Shown piece after piece: positions 35,761 through 49,762 of a stretch of 64,000 nucleotides of DNA; the stretch's first letter is position 1; every line of letters begins with the position of its first letter. The DNA comes from Canna indica (taxonomy: Eukaryota; Streptophyta; Magnoliopsida; Zingiberales; Cannaceae), in the NCBI GenBank assembly GCA_034359265.1, contig CP136892.1:13440501-13504500 (forward strand). Direction: 5' to 3'. The notes below the pieces were generated by a model. The model ran no database searches. It saw only the letters and a program-made list of their open reading frames with translations, and was not told the DNA's origin. The translations under genes were made by a program, and so were the position numbers.

Positions 35761-37791
35761 TGTAGATTGAGAGGAAATTAATTAAAGAGATTCGCCTATT
35801 GATTTCTCTCTTGCCTATTTATAAAAGAATAGATTTACATGTGAGTCCTTCTCTCTTTACACATAGGTCCTTATATGTTTACAACTAGATCCTAACACTC
35901 ACCTTCAAATTGGAGCAAATACATTACAAAGTCTCACCTTGTTACATATAAATTTGATCCTTTGACCTTTTAAGGACTTAGTAAAATATCAGGTAATTGA
36001 TCATTCGAGTTTACAAATGACATCGTCATTTTTTTATATTGCACTTTTTATCTGATAAAATGACAACCGATCTCTATATATTTTGTTCTCTCGTGAAAAA
36101 CTGGATTGAATGCAATGTGCATAACAACTTGATTATCACAACATAACTTCATAGGTTTCGTATGTTTGAAACTCAATTCTGCCATTAACTGCTTTAGTCA
36201 GGTTAGCTCACATGTGACTAATGCTATGGCTCCGTATTCAGCCTCTGCACTAGATTTAATTTGCTACCACAGTTTATTTTTTTCTCTTCCATGAGATCGA
36301 ATTACCTCTCAGGAAAATACAATATCCTGAGGTGGATCGACGATCAGTGGGTGCACCTGCCCAATCGGCATCAGTATATTCGATCACCTGAAGATGGCCT
36401 TGATTGTGATATAGAAGTCTTTTACCTGGGGAAGACTTAAGATAACGTAGTACCCTCAAGGCCGTTGTCCAGTGGTCCTCATAAGGAGACTCTAGGAATT
36501 GACTAATCACACTTATGGCAAAGGAAATGTCAGGTCTAGTGATCGTAAGATAGTTCAACTTACCCACTAGTCTGCGATATTTTCCAAGGTCCTACAACGG
36601 CTCCCCCTGTCCTGGTATTAGCTTGACATTTGGTTCCATCGGGGTATCAGCTGGTTTAGCCCCTAGAAGGCCTGCTTCCTCAAGCATATCTAGTACATAT
36701 TTTCTTTATGATACATAGATATCTCCTCTGGATTGGGCTATTTCAATACCCAGGAAATACTTCAAGTTGCCCAAATCCTTGGTTTCAAATTGCTGATGTA
36801 AATAGGCTTTAAGTCTTTGTATTCCTTCAATATCATCTCCTGTAATAATTATATCGTCAACATAAACAATCAAGAAAATTTGTTTCCCAGAAGATGAAGC
36901 AATGTGAAAAACTGAATGGTCTGAGATGCTCCTGATCATCCCGAACTGGAGTAAGGTGGAACTGAATTTTCCAAACCATGCTCGAGGAGATTGTTTCAAG
37001 CCATATAGTGATTTCTTCAGCCGACATACTAGACCAGACTCCCCCTGAGCAACGAATGTCCATCTTGGTAAGATGATCCACCTATCCTTGTCCCACAAAC
37101 CATACTTTAACTCCTGCTGCCCAAGAATTATAATTTCTCCCATTGAGTTTCTCATTAGTAATAGTCATCGAACCGGAAAGTGATCCGAGCGGTGTTGACA
37201 CCGAAGATGATATAGACATAATAGCTTATGAAAATTTAAGTATCAACTGAAAGAAACAATTGATAAACCTGATGGTGAAGGAGATGTGAATCTGGTCCGA
37301 AAAGTGCACCCCTCAAATCTATTGATTGAGTGAGAATACTGTGCTGGAAGAAAATGAAGCAATTTCTAGTAAATTTGTCTCCTAAGCAAAAATTGAAGAG
37401 CTCGGTAGAATATTAGCGTTGAAGAAGCGGCTGGAATGAAAACGACGGCTAAGGTGAAGAAACGTTGTTGATTGGCGTTGAAGAGCCGCTAATGCGTGAG
37501 CATGAGCAGAGGAACGGTTGTGTTGAGCGGCAAGGCGTCAAGTGGCTAATGTCGAGCGGCTGAGTTCGCGTATGATGTGTGGAGACAATGGCGCCGTCTC
37601 GAAGAAAGTGACAAGTGGAAAAAAAAAAAAGGTTGTTGGAGGCGCCGGCTCTGATACCATGTAGATTGAGAAGAAATTAGAGAGATTAACCTATTGGTTT
37701 CTCTCATGCTATTTATAAAAGAATAGGTTTACATATGGGTCCTTCTCTCTTTACACATAGGTCCTTATATATTTACAACTAGGTCCTAACA
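35761..37791 (-). mobile_element. Internally deleted Ty1/copia element with intact ends
   Basis: LTRs of 137 bp (35761-35897) and 132 bp (37660-37791) are about 85 percent alike and carry TG..CA ends (minus strand TGTTAGGACCTAGTTG to CAATCTACA). The 5 bp duplication ATAAC is at 35756-35760 and 37792-37796. The PBS TGGTATCAGAGCC abuts the right LTR, and a purine-rich tract (TTTGAAGGTGAG) abuts the left one. The interior keeps RT and RNase H but has lost Gag, protease and integrase, so it would need help in trans to move even if intact. Confidence 0.9.
35901..37155 (-). pseudogene. Copia RT and RNase H coding remnant
   Basis: From 37060 down the frame gives [32 protein letters not shown] (catalytic YVDD) and KDLGNLKYFLGIEIAQS. 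After a stop it continues with TPMEPNVKL and then [39 protein letters not shown] and SSAEAEYGAMA, with DNQVVMHIA of RNase H. Several in-frame stops split it. The N-terminal part of RT is missing, and text before 37060 is not RT. Confidence 0.88.
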
Positions 37792-38122
37792 ATAACAAGG
37801 CTCAGCTTTTACCAGTACCAGCAGCAAAAGTTGGCTCATCGGATTGCTCTCTCTTAATTAAATTCACTCTCTTTTCATGCAAGATTAACTTTTAAAAGAA
37901 GTATAAACAAAAGATGAAGAAAATTCACAATAACAGTTAAAGACAATTAAATGAGCATCGAGTCATTTAAAACAGTTAAAAGAAAAATTAATCATTGAGG
38001 ATATACATGTGGACAAACTGTGTAGTAGAAGAGCTTGAATGCGTTAATTTACAATTTTTCTTTTTAGCAAAATGAAGGAAAATTATGTACGATAGTAGCA
38101 TCTGTAGGAGATGTTATGAACT

Positions 38123-41100
38123 TCAGGATTCTTTCTCCAGTATCTCAAAGTCTGAATCTTCGACTGCCTGCCAATCACCAGAGTCCTCATTGGAAGACGT
38201 CTTGAATTTGAGCATTTCAATATTTGCCGTATTTTTCTCTCCGGCAGATGACTTTTTTCTTCTAAAATAAAACTCAGACGAAGGCACTTGCTCTGCTTCT
38301 GCCAAGATTGAATCCATGTATCTCTCCATTACAAAAGCACTGCCCTCAATGGTGTCATTCAATGAAATATCATGGGGTTTAAGTGTTGTTGCCTCAGCAG
38401 CAGTGTCAACTGCATTTGTTATCTCCGACCACTGATCAATGCTTTGTCGAGATCTTGTCTTTCTGACTGATGCATCTTGCCATGTTTCGTCGTCCTCTTG
38501 ATGGATACTCGCACATTTTTCACCCATCAATGATGGTGAGCTTTCTGAATGAACATCCTGCGATGGAGTAGTTGGTCTATTGTTCTGTGTCTCAATTGCC
38601 ATTGTCCGCACTGAGTCCATCATCTACTAGAGAGTAATAGGTAGATTAAAAGGTAATGGATCACAAAGTAGATAGCAAATCATAAGCGAATTTGCTAAGA
38701 CATGGTGCTTACATTGTAGAATTTATTTAGAGCTAAACATGTACAAAAAATAATAGGGAAAATTTAAAGCGGAAAATAGGAGATGTCTTAATGAGCCATA
38801 GTTACTGTGTAAGATAGTCTGCTTGTAGGATTGCCAAGAAGTTTCTTTTTGGGGTCTAGTAGGGATATAACTTTTGACAAGGTCCAAAAAGGTGTGAAAA
38901 TATTAAGATCTTTAGCCATTATTTAGAACTAATATTATTTTTATTTTAAAATTATTCAATAACTTATGTTTCATAATAGAAAAATTATTTTTTAAAAAGA
39001 TCCACATAAAACTCACACATACATATAAATCAAGAAAAATAGCAAATATGTACATTTAAGCTGAATCCAAAGTTCACAGGCACAACTAACTCAAAGTATT
39101 AATATCCTGGATTTGAGTTCAAGTAATTGACATGAGTAACCAAAATCCACAAATGTAAATTAGATTAATGGTGGCAAACATGGCATTTTCACATCATACA
39201 TAGCAGTATGTGAAATTGTGAATCCCCCTGTTTGAATATGATTAATGAAACAAAAAGTGTTAGTAGTGTGACTTCATTAGATGCATGTTGAGTTTGCGAA
39301 GGTAGGTATAATTAAATATTGTTGAGCATGGGATATCATGTCACCTTCAATATCTTAACCCAATTGCATGAGTCTGAAACATTTAAATGTACAAAAGGTA
39401 CATTGAGTTCAGTTCTGTGTTCTGTTCTGATACAATCTTGAACAAATCAGTTCAGATCAAGATTTTTATTCTAATTCACGCATCTCAACTCTATATGAAG
39501 ATGATCCAAGCACCTCTATCTGCCTCATCTACGAATAGGACAATAGGAAATGAAACTGGTTAAGAGGTTCCAACTAGATTAATATACAGAGCCAAAATAG
39601 CTAGACCCCAAAATGTACTTAAGCATTATATCAGCCAATTAATCAGGGTTAAAAATACCTGAAATTAGATGTATTCTGCATAACTTGGGCATATAAGATG
39701 GGCATACTGAGACAGTGCATAATGGTGGTTGTTTGAATTGATAAATACAGGTCATACACTTGAATAGTTGATAATGACTAATGGTTACCATGGTAATTTG
39801 GAATTTGGAATCATCATGCATAAGGCAAGTAGTTAAAAAAGTAAGTAGCCACTTCAATAAACTAAACCAAAACCTACTATTTTACTCAAAGTCTGGAGTA
39901 ATTTGGAATCAACATGTAGAAGGTAAGTGGTTCAAAGGTGAAGCATGGGAGCTATTCACAGTGTGGTCAGGTGCTTGCCTAAGCACTCAGGCAAGTTGAT
40001 GGTGAAGTGCATCAATGAACTATAGAACTTTGGTACACAGCTTCAACTAGGCAATGCTGAGTTGTGCATGCCACCCAAATAAGGAGGCAAACAACTTCGT
40101 AAAAGGCCCCTTGCTTTAACTGTGAGCATTCAAACATAGGCCAATTTTACTTTATGAAAAAAGCACTGGCCACTAAAACAAGGCAACATATCTTTTTTTT
40201 TTCTTTACTATATAATAATACTTATGCAATTTAGAATTTTGAGAAAATCAATATTGTCAAATAGTACTGAGAGATGGAAAAGATAAAAACAAAGGAGATT
40301 GAAGCATACAAATAATTTCATGGAGATGAAAACATGGACTATAATGATGATGATGCAGCATATTTTGAAAATTTGAAGATCAATAAAGCTCTTGGTTCAA
40401 TAAATGTTTGATTTTACTTTTCGAAATTTCATTTATAACAATTTAATTACCATTATATTTATTTTTTATGATGTTGTGATAATTAGCTTTCATTTCTAAT
40501 TATATAGAACTCAATGTTTTAATTAAGGTCTTATTTTAGTGATTAAATTGATTCAATATATATTTTAAATAATTTTTGAAATGCAGGTGCCTTACTTTGC
40601 TTGGGAAAGCACCTACTGCTTCAGTCAATATGTGACCTTGGCACCTTAAAGCACCTAGATTTTTTGATGACGTTGGTCTTCTTAAACATATCTCAGTCAA
40701 TGCAATAAAGAATACAAATCTTACCTGAGGAGTTGATAACAGTTCAGATTCATGTTTGCTTAGCTTAGGAAGCAATAATGCGAAGTATATCCTCCAAAAG
40801 GATTCCTCACTCATGTATGTGGAACAAAGACTGAGTCGAAGAGATGTTAAATCAGGGTTGAAACGCTCAACAGCTATTACATGCTCTCTTTGAGTGTGAG
40901 ACATGTGAAACTCTGCAAAATTTTTGAACAGCAATTTAATTATCAATTACTATTGGTAATCAGCTTACAAACACACCAGATTAATCAGAAAACTGAAGTG
41001 GGTTGAAAGAAATAACTAAAAAACAATAAACTTGGTCCTTTATGTGTTTTCCATTTATAGATTTTCGTACTACTCCTAGGGATATCCTGGGTCCAAGTTT

Positions 41101-42389
41101 TTATTCATATAGTATGTCAACCAATATCTTGAAGTCTCAACTATGTCTCTACTTTAGTAGTTAGATACCTGAATTTAATTGTACAAGAAAACAACAGCCA
41201 AATTTAACCCCAAAATAACTCAGATTAACAGGAAGATGACATATATACAAACTAAACAAAGATTGGATGTAGCAGGAATATGTGTCATGACAAGCTGAAA
41301 GATATTGATGATCGGATAGTAGATATCTTAAGAAGAACTGTAAACAATGATGCATCATTTGGTAGTGACTTAAGCTTAAGCTTTGTTAGGCAATGCTTTA
41401 GCTTTTGTAAATTGTTTTAAAAACACAACTTTGAAAAAAACAATACTGCTTCACTTGCATTATAAAAGTGACTCTGAGAAGACAATTTTTAGGGCAAAAG
41501 CATTCCTAGCGTGTATTTGATCAAACACCATTTTTTGGGTGAAAGTGCTTTTAGCCTTAGATGGCTTAGTAGTTTTAGAAGCTGCCTGTGCTATATCTTT
41601 GTATAGCTCTGCACAATTTTTCATAAGCTAACATAATAATGACTTTACCTTACCAAGAAATGTGATGAGGGAAGCTATGAGGAAGTCATACAACAACAAA
41701 AAGAGAATACTCGAATGGCAAGATTGCAAGTAACACAGAATGCTGAAAGAAATTGACCTGTGTAACACCTAAAAAGGTATATTTAAAAAATGTTGTATAT
41801 CGCTTAAATTGATGTTGATTAACTATCCATCTTTGTTTTAATTTTAAGATCAAATTGTAAATAAGAAACATTCCTGTCCAAGAATTTACCAATTAGAGAG
41901 AAAAAGAAATAGAAGGAGTACTATTGCAAATTAAGATGAAAGCATATATGAGCTAACAAAACGTAGGAGGTTACCGTCATCCATAGACACCGGGAACTCC
42001 AGCCACGTCACGGGGCTCTTGACGAGAGAGCCAATAAACTCGAGGACCTCGTGCGACACCCCAATGTCCATCGCATCATCCTCTCGATCAGGTGAGGATC
42101 CCCTAGCCAGGTCGTGGGAGCTGCGGAACGCAACGGAGAGGCGAGAGAGGCCGGTGCGGAAACCTCCTCCGATCTCGGAGAGGTCGGTGATGATCCCGGA
42201 AATAACCCTCGAAGAAGAGCGTTGCTTCTTCTGTGGTGGTGGCGGCGCCGCGACGTGGCGGGGTGAAGGCGGAGGGGATTCGCGGTGAGGCTGGGGGAGG
42301 AGAGGGGCGAGGAAGCAGGCGATGTCGACGAGGTGGCGACCGAACTCGGAGAGGTCATCCCTCACCCCATGGAAACCGCGCAAAGCCAT
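38123..42389 (-). CDS. BSD-domain protein, three exons
   Basis: Exons are 42389-41975, 40912-40725 and 38623-38123; joined they give about 367 residues in one frame with GT/AG borders (GACG/GTAACC, TTTTGCAG/AG, CCTCAG/GTAAGA, AGTAG/ATG). Residues about 110-200 form the BSD domain: EVLEFIGSLVKSPVTWLEFP, then MSHTQREHVIAVERFNPDL, YMSEESFWRIYFALLLPKLS and ESELLSTPQ, with the paired aromatic FW typical of BSD. The N-terminus has a Pro-rich stretch (PPPSPRHVAAPPPPQKK); the acidic tail holds SGDWQAVEDSDFEILEKE. BSD domains occur in TFIIH p62 and in plant proteins of unknown job, so function is open. The link between exons 2 and 3 is the least certain; an extra small exon in the 2.1 kb intron is possible. 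Confidence 0.85.
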
Positions 42390-42390
42390 G

Positions 42391-42410
42391 GCTATTGGCT
42401 AGGGTTTCGA
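42391..42410 (-). promoter_or_regulatory. Telo-box next to the BSD gene start
   Basis: Just before the ATG the minus strand reads AAACCCTAGCCAATAGCC. AAACCCTA is the plant telo-box, common near starts of genes expressed in dividing cells, and CCAAT follows. Being within the leader, its role is inferred only. Confidence 0.45.
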
Positions 42411-45400
42411 TGTCTTCTTGTTCTGGGGGAGGAAGGAAGATGGAAGGAAGGAGAAGAAGAGCCCAAAGAGGAAAGGAACTGTCTCAGAGACACCGAATCT
42501 ACCACGTGGACCAGAACAAGACAGGGACTACACGAATTTACCAATAATCTTAAGAACTAGCTATGTGGTCCCACATTTCGACAAAACAAATTCGCTGTAT
42601 TCCTGTACTGTACCTCGATCTATGTACCCAATCCTCGATAGTCCGAGCCCAATGGCTTGAGTACGGACCTACCACAAAGGATGTGGTGTGTTTTGATGTG
42701 ACGCGACCACGTAATTTCTATTGCATTTGGCTAATTTATCAAATTGCGTTGCCTCGCTAATAAAAATTAAAAATTTTAAAAAAATAAAAAAAAGAAAAAA
42801 AGAAAAAATAAGAAAAAAAATTAAAAATAAATAAATTGCGTTGCCTCGCCGCACCCAATTTTCTCACCGCTGATGATTTTCTGCAACAAAATATGAAGAG
42901 CACCCTATTAAATTGAACTATTAAGACAAAAAAGGGCATTCAGCACAGTTAAGAAAAAATAAATAATCTTTTGATTGGTATTTTATTATTTTAAACAAAT
43001 TATTTGATGACATAGTTATTAATGAGATGACAAATAAAGGCACATTAGCCCACCATGCTTATTTTTGACACAATTACGACTAATAGTTATGGCCGGTGAG
43101 CTGCAGATGGTGAGGATATATTTCACTTGAGATAGTCTATTTTTTTTCTTTTTCTTCCTTTTCTACTTGATCTTGCTTCATTGTCACCTGTTTATGTGCC
43201 TCACTTTCGCCTTGCCTGAGCTACAACCCCTTTGATCATCTTCTCGTCGTCTCTCCTCCAATGATCGCATCCATTTTATAGACTCGGGTGGATATTAAAA
43301 GACAATTCGAGTGTATTAAGCTGGCATGACAAGTGACATTTCAATCACCACGTTAGCGGAATAACGATCATACTTACAGTTCATCGACGGAGGGAGAAGA
43401 GTATTATTAAAATTAATTCGAATGTTCTTATATATAACTGAGACTAATTAAAGAATTAGACACAATTGATAATTTCGTTAAAATTATAGTCATTTTCATC
43501 TATAACCCTCAAATTTAAAATTTGAATTATATTTTTTAAATTTTGGGATACGACAATCTAACAACTTTTCATAATAATTAAAATATTAAGCTTCAAAATT
43601 CAAATCAGAATCCTAGGTAACTAAGAATAAGCATGTCATATTATTAAATTGATGATAAATATAATAAATGATTAATTATGAGCTAAAATTTTATCAACAG
43701 ATTAAAAATGATAAATTTTTAAAGTTGATGCTGAAATTAAAAATTTACGTAATGTATGAGCTATTTTTTTAATCAAACACGGTAATAAATTAGGATTCAA
43801 TATAATTTAGAGCATTTTCTCAAAATTAAAATAATTTTATTAAAAAAATTCCAACCATACTTTTGGAATAAGGATTTATAAATTTTCAAAATCAGAATAA
43901 AAAATAGGGATTCAAATTTTTACCTTCTCATACTTAAAGATTTTTGTCCAAACACTAAAAATTTATTTGTTATTTTCTTATACAAATATAAAACTAAATT
44001 TTTTTATTTATTTATTTTTTTCTTAAATTTTTTTATTAAGAATCATTTTTTTACAAGATTTCGAAGCTTTTAAAGATTTTAACACTAAAGTTTTTTATTT
44101 ATTAAAAATTAAATTTTTAATAATTTTTTAAGTCACCTCCTAGACAAAGTCATAGTAGCTTTGACATGTGCACTTAAACCATTGTAGACTTTGCAGCCAG
44201 TGTTGACTTGAACCATTTATGAATTATTTTCGATCGAGTGTTGATATCGCTCCACAACTACTCGAACTCGTTTATTATGAGAAATCATATATAAGAACAT
44301 AGCAATCGCTTCCTCAACAAAAACATTTCTATCCTCTAAGCCAACTCTCCTAAGCTCATTGCATAATCTTAGGAGATAGAGTAAAGGTGGTTACATACAC
44401 AAATCTTCGTAGCTAACTCTTGTACATAGTCGACACCTCCAAAATCGAAGTGCATACTAGTTTTGGTGGTGGTGCATTTTTCTAGAGCAACTAAATAATC
44501 CAAAATATTCATCATTATTAAGAATACGAAGTCATCAAATACTTCCCCATCATCTTTATTGCTATGATGGATGTGGTTACCACATAACTCATTCTATGAC
44601 AACAAATAACATATTATTGTAAAAAAAATATCATCTTTTCCGAAACAAAAAATTAGTATTTAACTAGGATAAAAGAAACAATGTTATTATTGTAATATAT
44701 TATTTAAGAAACTAGAATTTAACATATTATTATAAAACTAGTATCATCTTTTGCACATATATATATTTACAAGATCTGGCGGCACTCTTGATCCCAATTG
44801 AAGATTCTTTCCATCCTCAATGAGCATAAAAAAATAAATAAGTATTGAAATAAAAATAAACAATCTAAATATTTTGTCCATAGAGCATCAAATGTTTGCA
44901 CATGAAAATAAACAAACTAAATGTTTGCACATGAAAATAAATAAACTAAATATTACGTCCACCTAGCATGAAAAATTATGACAAATCTAATAATGCCATT
45001 ATGCATGTGCCAGCTCACTTGCCTAGTTTTTTTTACTTATAACTTCTACAAAATGAATCATATAATAAAATCTCATTGTGGAGCAAAATTATCAATCAAT
45101 GATATAATAAAAGAAAAGTATGACTATCAATCATCTTTGAACATGCATCTATTCGAGGTATAATACAAAGTTATGCTACAAATATGAATTTCCATCGGTA
45201 GTTCTTAGATCTAAGAAAACAAAATAGATTCGACCTCAAATACAATCACAAACATCATGATCTTGCAAAGAAAATAACTTCACATACGAATGAGAACATA
45301 ACTAAGAAATAGGAGGACAATATCAAACATCTAACCCTAGTTTGCCAGATTCATTTTTAGATCTCATAGATCCGACCACAAACACGAAGAAGAAGGAAGA

Positions 45401-46115
45401 TCTTTTACGTTGCAAGGAGAAATAGATATATTTTAGACATTTTCAGGCTAAAATCAACTTCGAGCGTGATTTTCGCCTCTTGTCGCCACAGAGCTCGAAA
45501 GAGTGGGGGAGTTGTGCATGGACAAGCCCTAACGTGGACACAATTTTGTTGACAAAACCAGTGAATTCGTCGAAACTGGCAGAGTTTTCCAAATAATTAC
45601 AAGTAAGTCATCGCCTTCAATCATTTTTGCGAAACCAATGAAAACTACTCGAAGTAAAACTCCGACTCCAATACAAAGGCTACTTTCGTGAAATCTCAAT
45701 TTTGCGAAACCAAACTCGAAATCCATCCCCGGCGGGCCAACCAAATGCTATTTCGGACAAAATTGAAATCCAAAATAGGGACAAACAAACATGCCCTTAA
45801 AGACTTTTCCCAAAAGTTCTTAATAATAAGTTTTTAAATTAAACATTTTGATAATAAATATTTAGTACAACTTAAAGACTTTTGTCAATTTTTTTTTAAA
45901 AAAATATCAAAAATTCAAGAAAAATACATTTTAATAAACAAAAAAAATTATTCAATAGAAAAAATAGTGCACTTCAAAGATTTTGACAGAAAATATGGAA
46001 GGATAAAATCAAAATAATTACTTTTTTTATTTTGATTTTAAGATTTAATGAATGTTTATTTCGGTTTTTGAAAAAAAGTTCTATAATTTAGATAAATAAA
46101 ATATATGTAAACTTA
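42411..46115. other. Intergenic region between two divergent genes; no gene supported
   Basis: The BSD gene (minus) and the Sel1 gene (plus) diverge from here. It is AT-rich, with an A-rich low-complexity tract at 42768-42835. The text at 45765-45800 (GACAAACAAACATGCCCTTA) looks like the right end of a Tourist-type element, but I could not find its left end. The short open frames have no recognisable product. Confidence 0.45.
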
Positions 46116-46130
46116 AAACCCTATTTATAT
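46116..46130 (+). promoter_or_regulatory. Telo-box and TATA-like motif before the Sel1 gene
   Basis: AAACCCTATTTATAT combines a telo-box (AAACCCTA, 46116-46123) with a TATA-like TATTTATA. It lies about 175 bp before the chosen ATG, a sensible distance for a core promoter and short leader. Confidence 0.45.
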
Positions 46131-46301
46131 GCCCTCTTCTCCCGTCCATCTGCCATTCCGTCGGACCGCCGTACGCCTCCCTCACCCCACTTTTCGATCT
46201 CGCAGCTACTCCGTCGAACCGCCAGCAGTGCACCCACACGGCCGCACGCCTCTATCTCCCTAAGATTTGGAAAGAAGAAAACTAAGAAGCAGAAGCGAGA
46301 A

Positions 46302-48415
46302 ATGATTCAACAACTATGCCATAGAACTGTCAAACAATTTCGGAACCCACTATGCTTTTTGATTCACCAGGTGAGTTCCTCCTTCACTTGGCAAATTGTC
46401 TTGTTGGTCTGTATATTTGTTGATTAGGAATTTTTGTCTCATTTTGACAGAGGGGAATTCACGATCGGAACAAGAAGGCCATGGAATTAGTGGCCAAAGG
46501 GTGGAGTGCTCTACAGGAAGTAGACAGGGTTATCGACTATGCCGACCGCAAGGATCGTCGTCTTATCGCTCTCCTTAAAGTAAGCAACCGCATAAGTAAA
46601 TTGCATTTTTTGCAATTTAATCACATTCTTTTGAATTGCCATATTTAGCTGGAAAAACTCTTTTTAGTGTTATCATTCAAAAAGATAGCCTGGAGTGTTC
46701 AAAATCGGTTCATATGAGGGAATGCTTTCCGACAGGGTGCAAAGGAGAACTTTGAGTTCGCTCTTGAAGTTGACAATATGAATACTCATGCAAGATACTG
46801 GCTGGGCAGGATGCATTTTAAGTATAGTCAAGTTCCTGGTGCTTGTAAAGCAATGTGAGCGGTTGACCTTCCTAATTTACTTTTGTCAATTTTCTGGTTT
46901 CTTATACATTTCTTGTTTTGAATGCAGTGGAGCTGCCTTATTGGTGGAGGCTGCAAACATGGGTGATGCAGATGCCCAATATGAACTTGGTTGCCGTCTT
47001 CGAGTTGAGGTGATCTTCTCTTGGTTACTGAAATTAAAAACATACATGCTAAACCATATGTGATGAAATGAGTTGAGCATAAAGTAAAATTTTGGTACTG
47101 CTAGGAAAGACTTGCTATCAAATTTGTTGTTTGCTTGCAAATTTAGTGTAAAGATTAGATGTGTGAAGATTAGTTGTCTTGATTATCGTTTAAAACTTAT
47201 AGTGTGTGACATCTTTGCATCATCTTCTTGGGAAACATGAAAAATTTCTTTTTGTATATAATCTATAATTGTAAATCTTTGCAAAAAAATCACTCTGATT
47301 TAAGCTTTCCCCCCTCTTTATTCAGGAACAGATATACATTAGAATACAATTTTTTATATTTTCACTCATCACTCTCTGGGTGATAAACTTTTTAGCTCTT
47401 TAGTAGGTGAAGAGTTCACATTAATGGTGGTCAGGACCTTATTGAAGTGAAAAATGTGAAAATGTTAACGTCATTTACCGATATCATGATGCTTAGAGCT
47501 GCTTGATCCTTTTACAAAAATGATAACTCACAATTATTAGAACTTTGAATTCGTAAAATTTCTAGCCTCCTGGGTACTACTGTTTCTTCTTAGGGGCTAT
47601 ATATATAAATAATCTTTTAGGTTTTTTTTTGGAAAAATCTGTAACTTGGTTTCCTCTTGTCGCAGAATGATTATGTTCTGTCAGATCAACAAGCTTTCTA
47701 CTATATTGAAAAGGCTGTTGACCAGGTACTCTTGCTATTATGTGCGAACGAGCTTTTCCTGATATCAAGTCATTCTAACTTGGGTCAAAATTTGGCTCCA
47801 GTTGCATCCAGGTGCTCTCTATCTTCTAGGAGCTGTATATTTATCTGGGGACTGCGTGCAAAAAGATGTTGCTTCAGCTATGTGGTGCTTCCACAGAGCA
47901 TCACAAAAGGTATTCTGCTGCTCATTATAATTGATTTGCATTGATCAAGTCAATTCAGATTGGTCAATTTTTTAAGGCTGGAACATTTGTACTGATGAAG
48001 CCCCAATACTGAAATATTCTAAATGGAGGCTTGATCCCTTTTGATTTGATTGATTACAGGGTCACGCGGGAGCAGCTATTGCATACGGATCCCTTCTGCT
48101 ACAAGGTATTTCAGAGGATAGATACTTTTAACAACGGTTATGTGGATGGCTACTGTTTGTCTAACTACCCAGTTTCCGGATTTAAAAAAACATATGGATG
48201 TAGGTTATGAAGTACCAGAGGTTATAACCAGGTTCAACACCGGTAGGAGCCCTGCTACCAATGGGCTCCGGAAGAAAGAGAAGAAAGTTAAGCAGGATCC
48301 GTTGCCATTGGCACAGGAGCAGTTTGAAGTTGCTGCAAAGGCTGGCTGTGACCTTGGTTTGAAGTGGTTGGAAAGGCTTTCTAAATATGAGGAACTTAAG
48401 CAGCAGACAACATAA
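46302..48415 (+). CDS. Sel1-repeat (HCP-like) protein, eight exons
   Basis: Exons are 46302-46370, 46451-46579, 46736-46854, 46928-47009, 47666-47725, 47802-47909, 48060-48105 and 48204-48415. They join in frame with GT/AG borders to 274 residues. The start [19 protein letters not shown] has Arg/Lys, aromatic residues and no acids, like a mitochondrial presequence (inference). Then come [20 protein letters not shown] and Sel1/TPR-like helix pairs: [54 protein letters not shown] and [20 protein letters not shown]. Sel1 repeats act as protein-binding scaffolds; the partner is unknown. Plants have single-copy proteins of this shape. Exon 8 could start at either of two close AG sites; I chose the one giving LLLQGYEVPE. 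Confidence 0.88.
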
Positions 48416-49762
48416 AACCCAGTTAGGGGCCTTTAAATGGATGCAGAAGATTCTACATCACCATGCTTAGAATAATGTTCAAGATTACACATTTCTTTAA
48501 TAGATACTGAAGGGGTGTATTCACATAGTTTGCTAGATGCTTTTTCATTGAAAACAGGGTGCCACACAAATTAGTGGTTTACAATGTATAGATGGTTATA
48601 AATTATCAAAAAGAAACTCATAATTTGAGAGGACAGCCTCTTTTTGATTGATTTTACAATTTTTGTATGATCTAGTGAACCCTCTTCAAGCTTTGTCCAC
48701 AAATTATGGAGTTTTCAATTGCTTTCATCAAATCGGATGTACGGTATACACACTTTGTATCCAATAACTTGGAAGGGGCTATTCTTTCCATGGTTTTGCA
48801 TATGGTGCGTGCACGCACAATGATTCATAAGCAAGTAGAATTTAGCACTATTCACTTTCTTTTCTATTTCTTGCGCCAATACTCTATTACATGGTTTTGT
48901 ATATGTTTTATATTACTAGCAAGGGTGTCTCCGCTTTCTATTTTTACATACCAATAATCAGAAATTTATAAATTTTGAAAAATTGAGGGGTTCTTAATGC
49001 AATTAATTTTTGGAGACATTCTTTTTAGGCAATAATTTGGTGAATATGTTTCGCTAGATTCTCACGTCGTTGTGTATTACAATTCAATTTGGACACTTTC
49101 TTGGATGAATGGTACTTTTTTTTTTCCGAAGAATTGGATGAATGGTACTTGATGATCTCTCGTCATGGTTTACAAAATTTATATCCATTCTTATGGTCGT
49201 AAAATCAAACTAATAACCACCCATCAAATGCTGGAATTGTTTGGACGTAAGTTTATGACCATGCAACAAATATTTACCTGCAAAGTATGATAAACTGTAT
49301 AGTGAACATTTTTGCAAACTCAATATAAAGAATTATGTTAGCTCAAAAGAGATATAACTTAATAATTTTAGACCAAAATTGTTATTTAGAGTCTGCTTCT
49401 CGTGAGTACTTGTTTTACCAATTCTATTACATGATAAAAGCAATTGATAGAATACATGAAATTGATTGTTGAGTTTATTCTCTAGATTGTTGGCTACACT
49501 TAATGTTGGTATACAATTGTATGAAACTATGAATAGTGATTACATGGAATCAAACAAAACTGATAGGATAACTTAAATAAATAGTCAGAATGAATTTAAC
49601 CAAGAATTAGAGGCTTTAATGAACATGATTAACATTCTGCGGTCCTCTGATTATCCATCAACCTTAAAACTCAACTAAAACTAGAATTAGAGTTGATCCA
49701 TCCCATGAACTTCAGAAATCCTGAACTTACCAGCAATGAAGAAAGGTTGATGGCCAAAATGA
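48416..49762. other. 3' region between two convergent genes
   Basis: This holds the 3' ends of the plus-strand Sel1 gene and the minus-strand NAA35-like gene. A GGATGAATGGTACT phrase occurs twice near 49102 and 49136. Nothing else was recognised. Confidence 0.45.

Noticed and set aside
45529..45744. 71-codon minus frame near a Tourist-like end
   Set aside because: No domain, no splice context and no homology I can recall. It may be part of a MITE, but the left end was not found.
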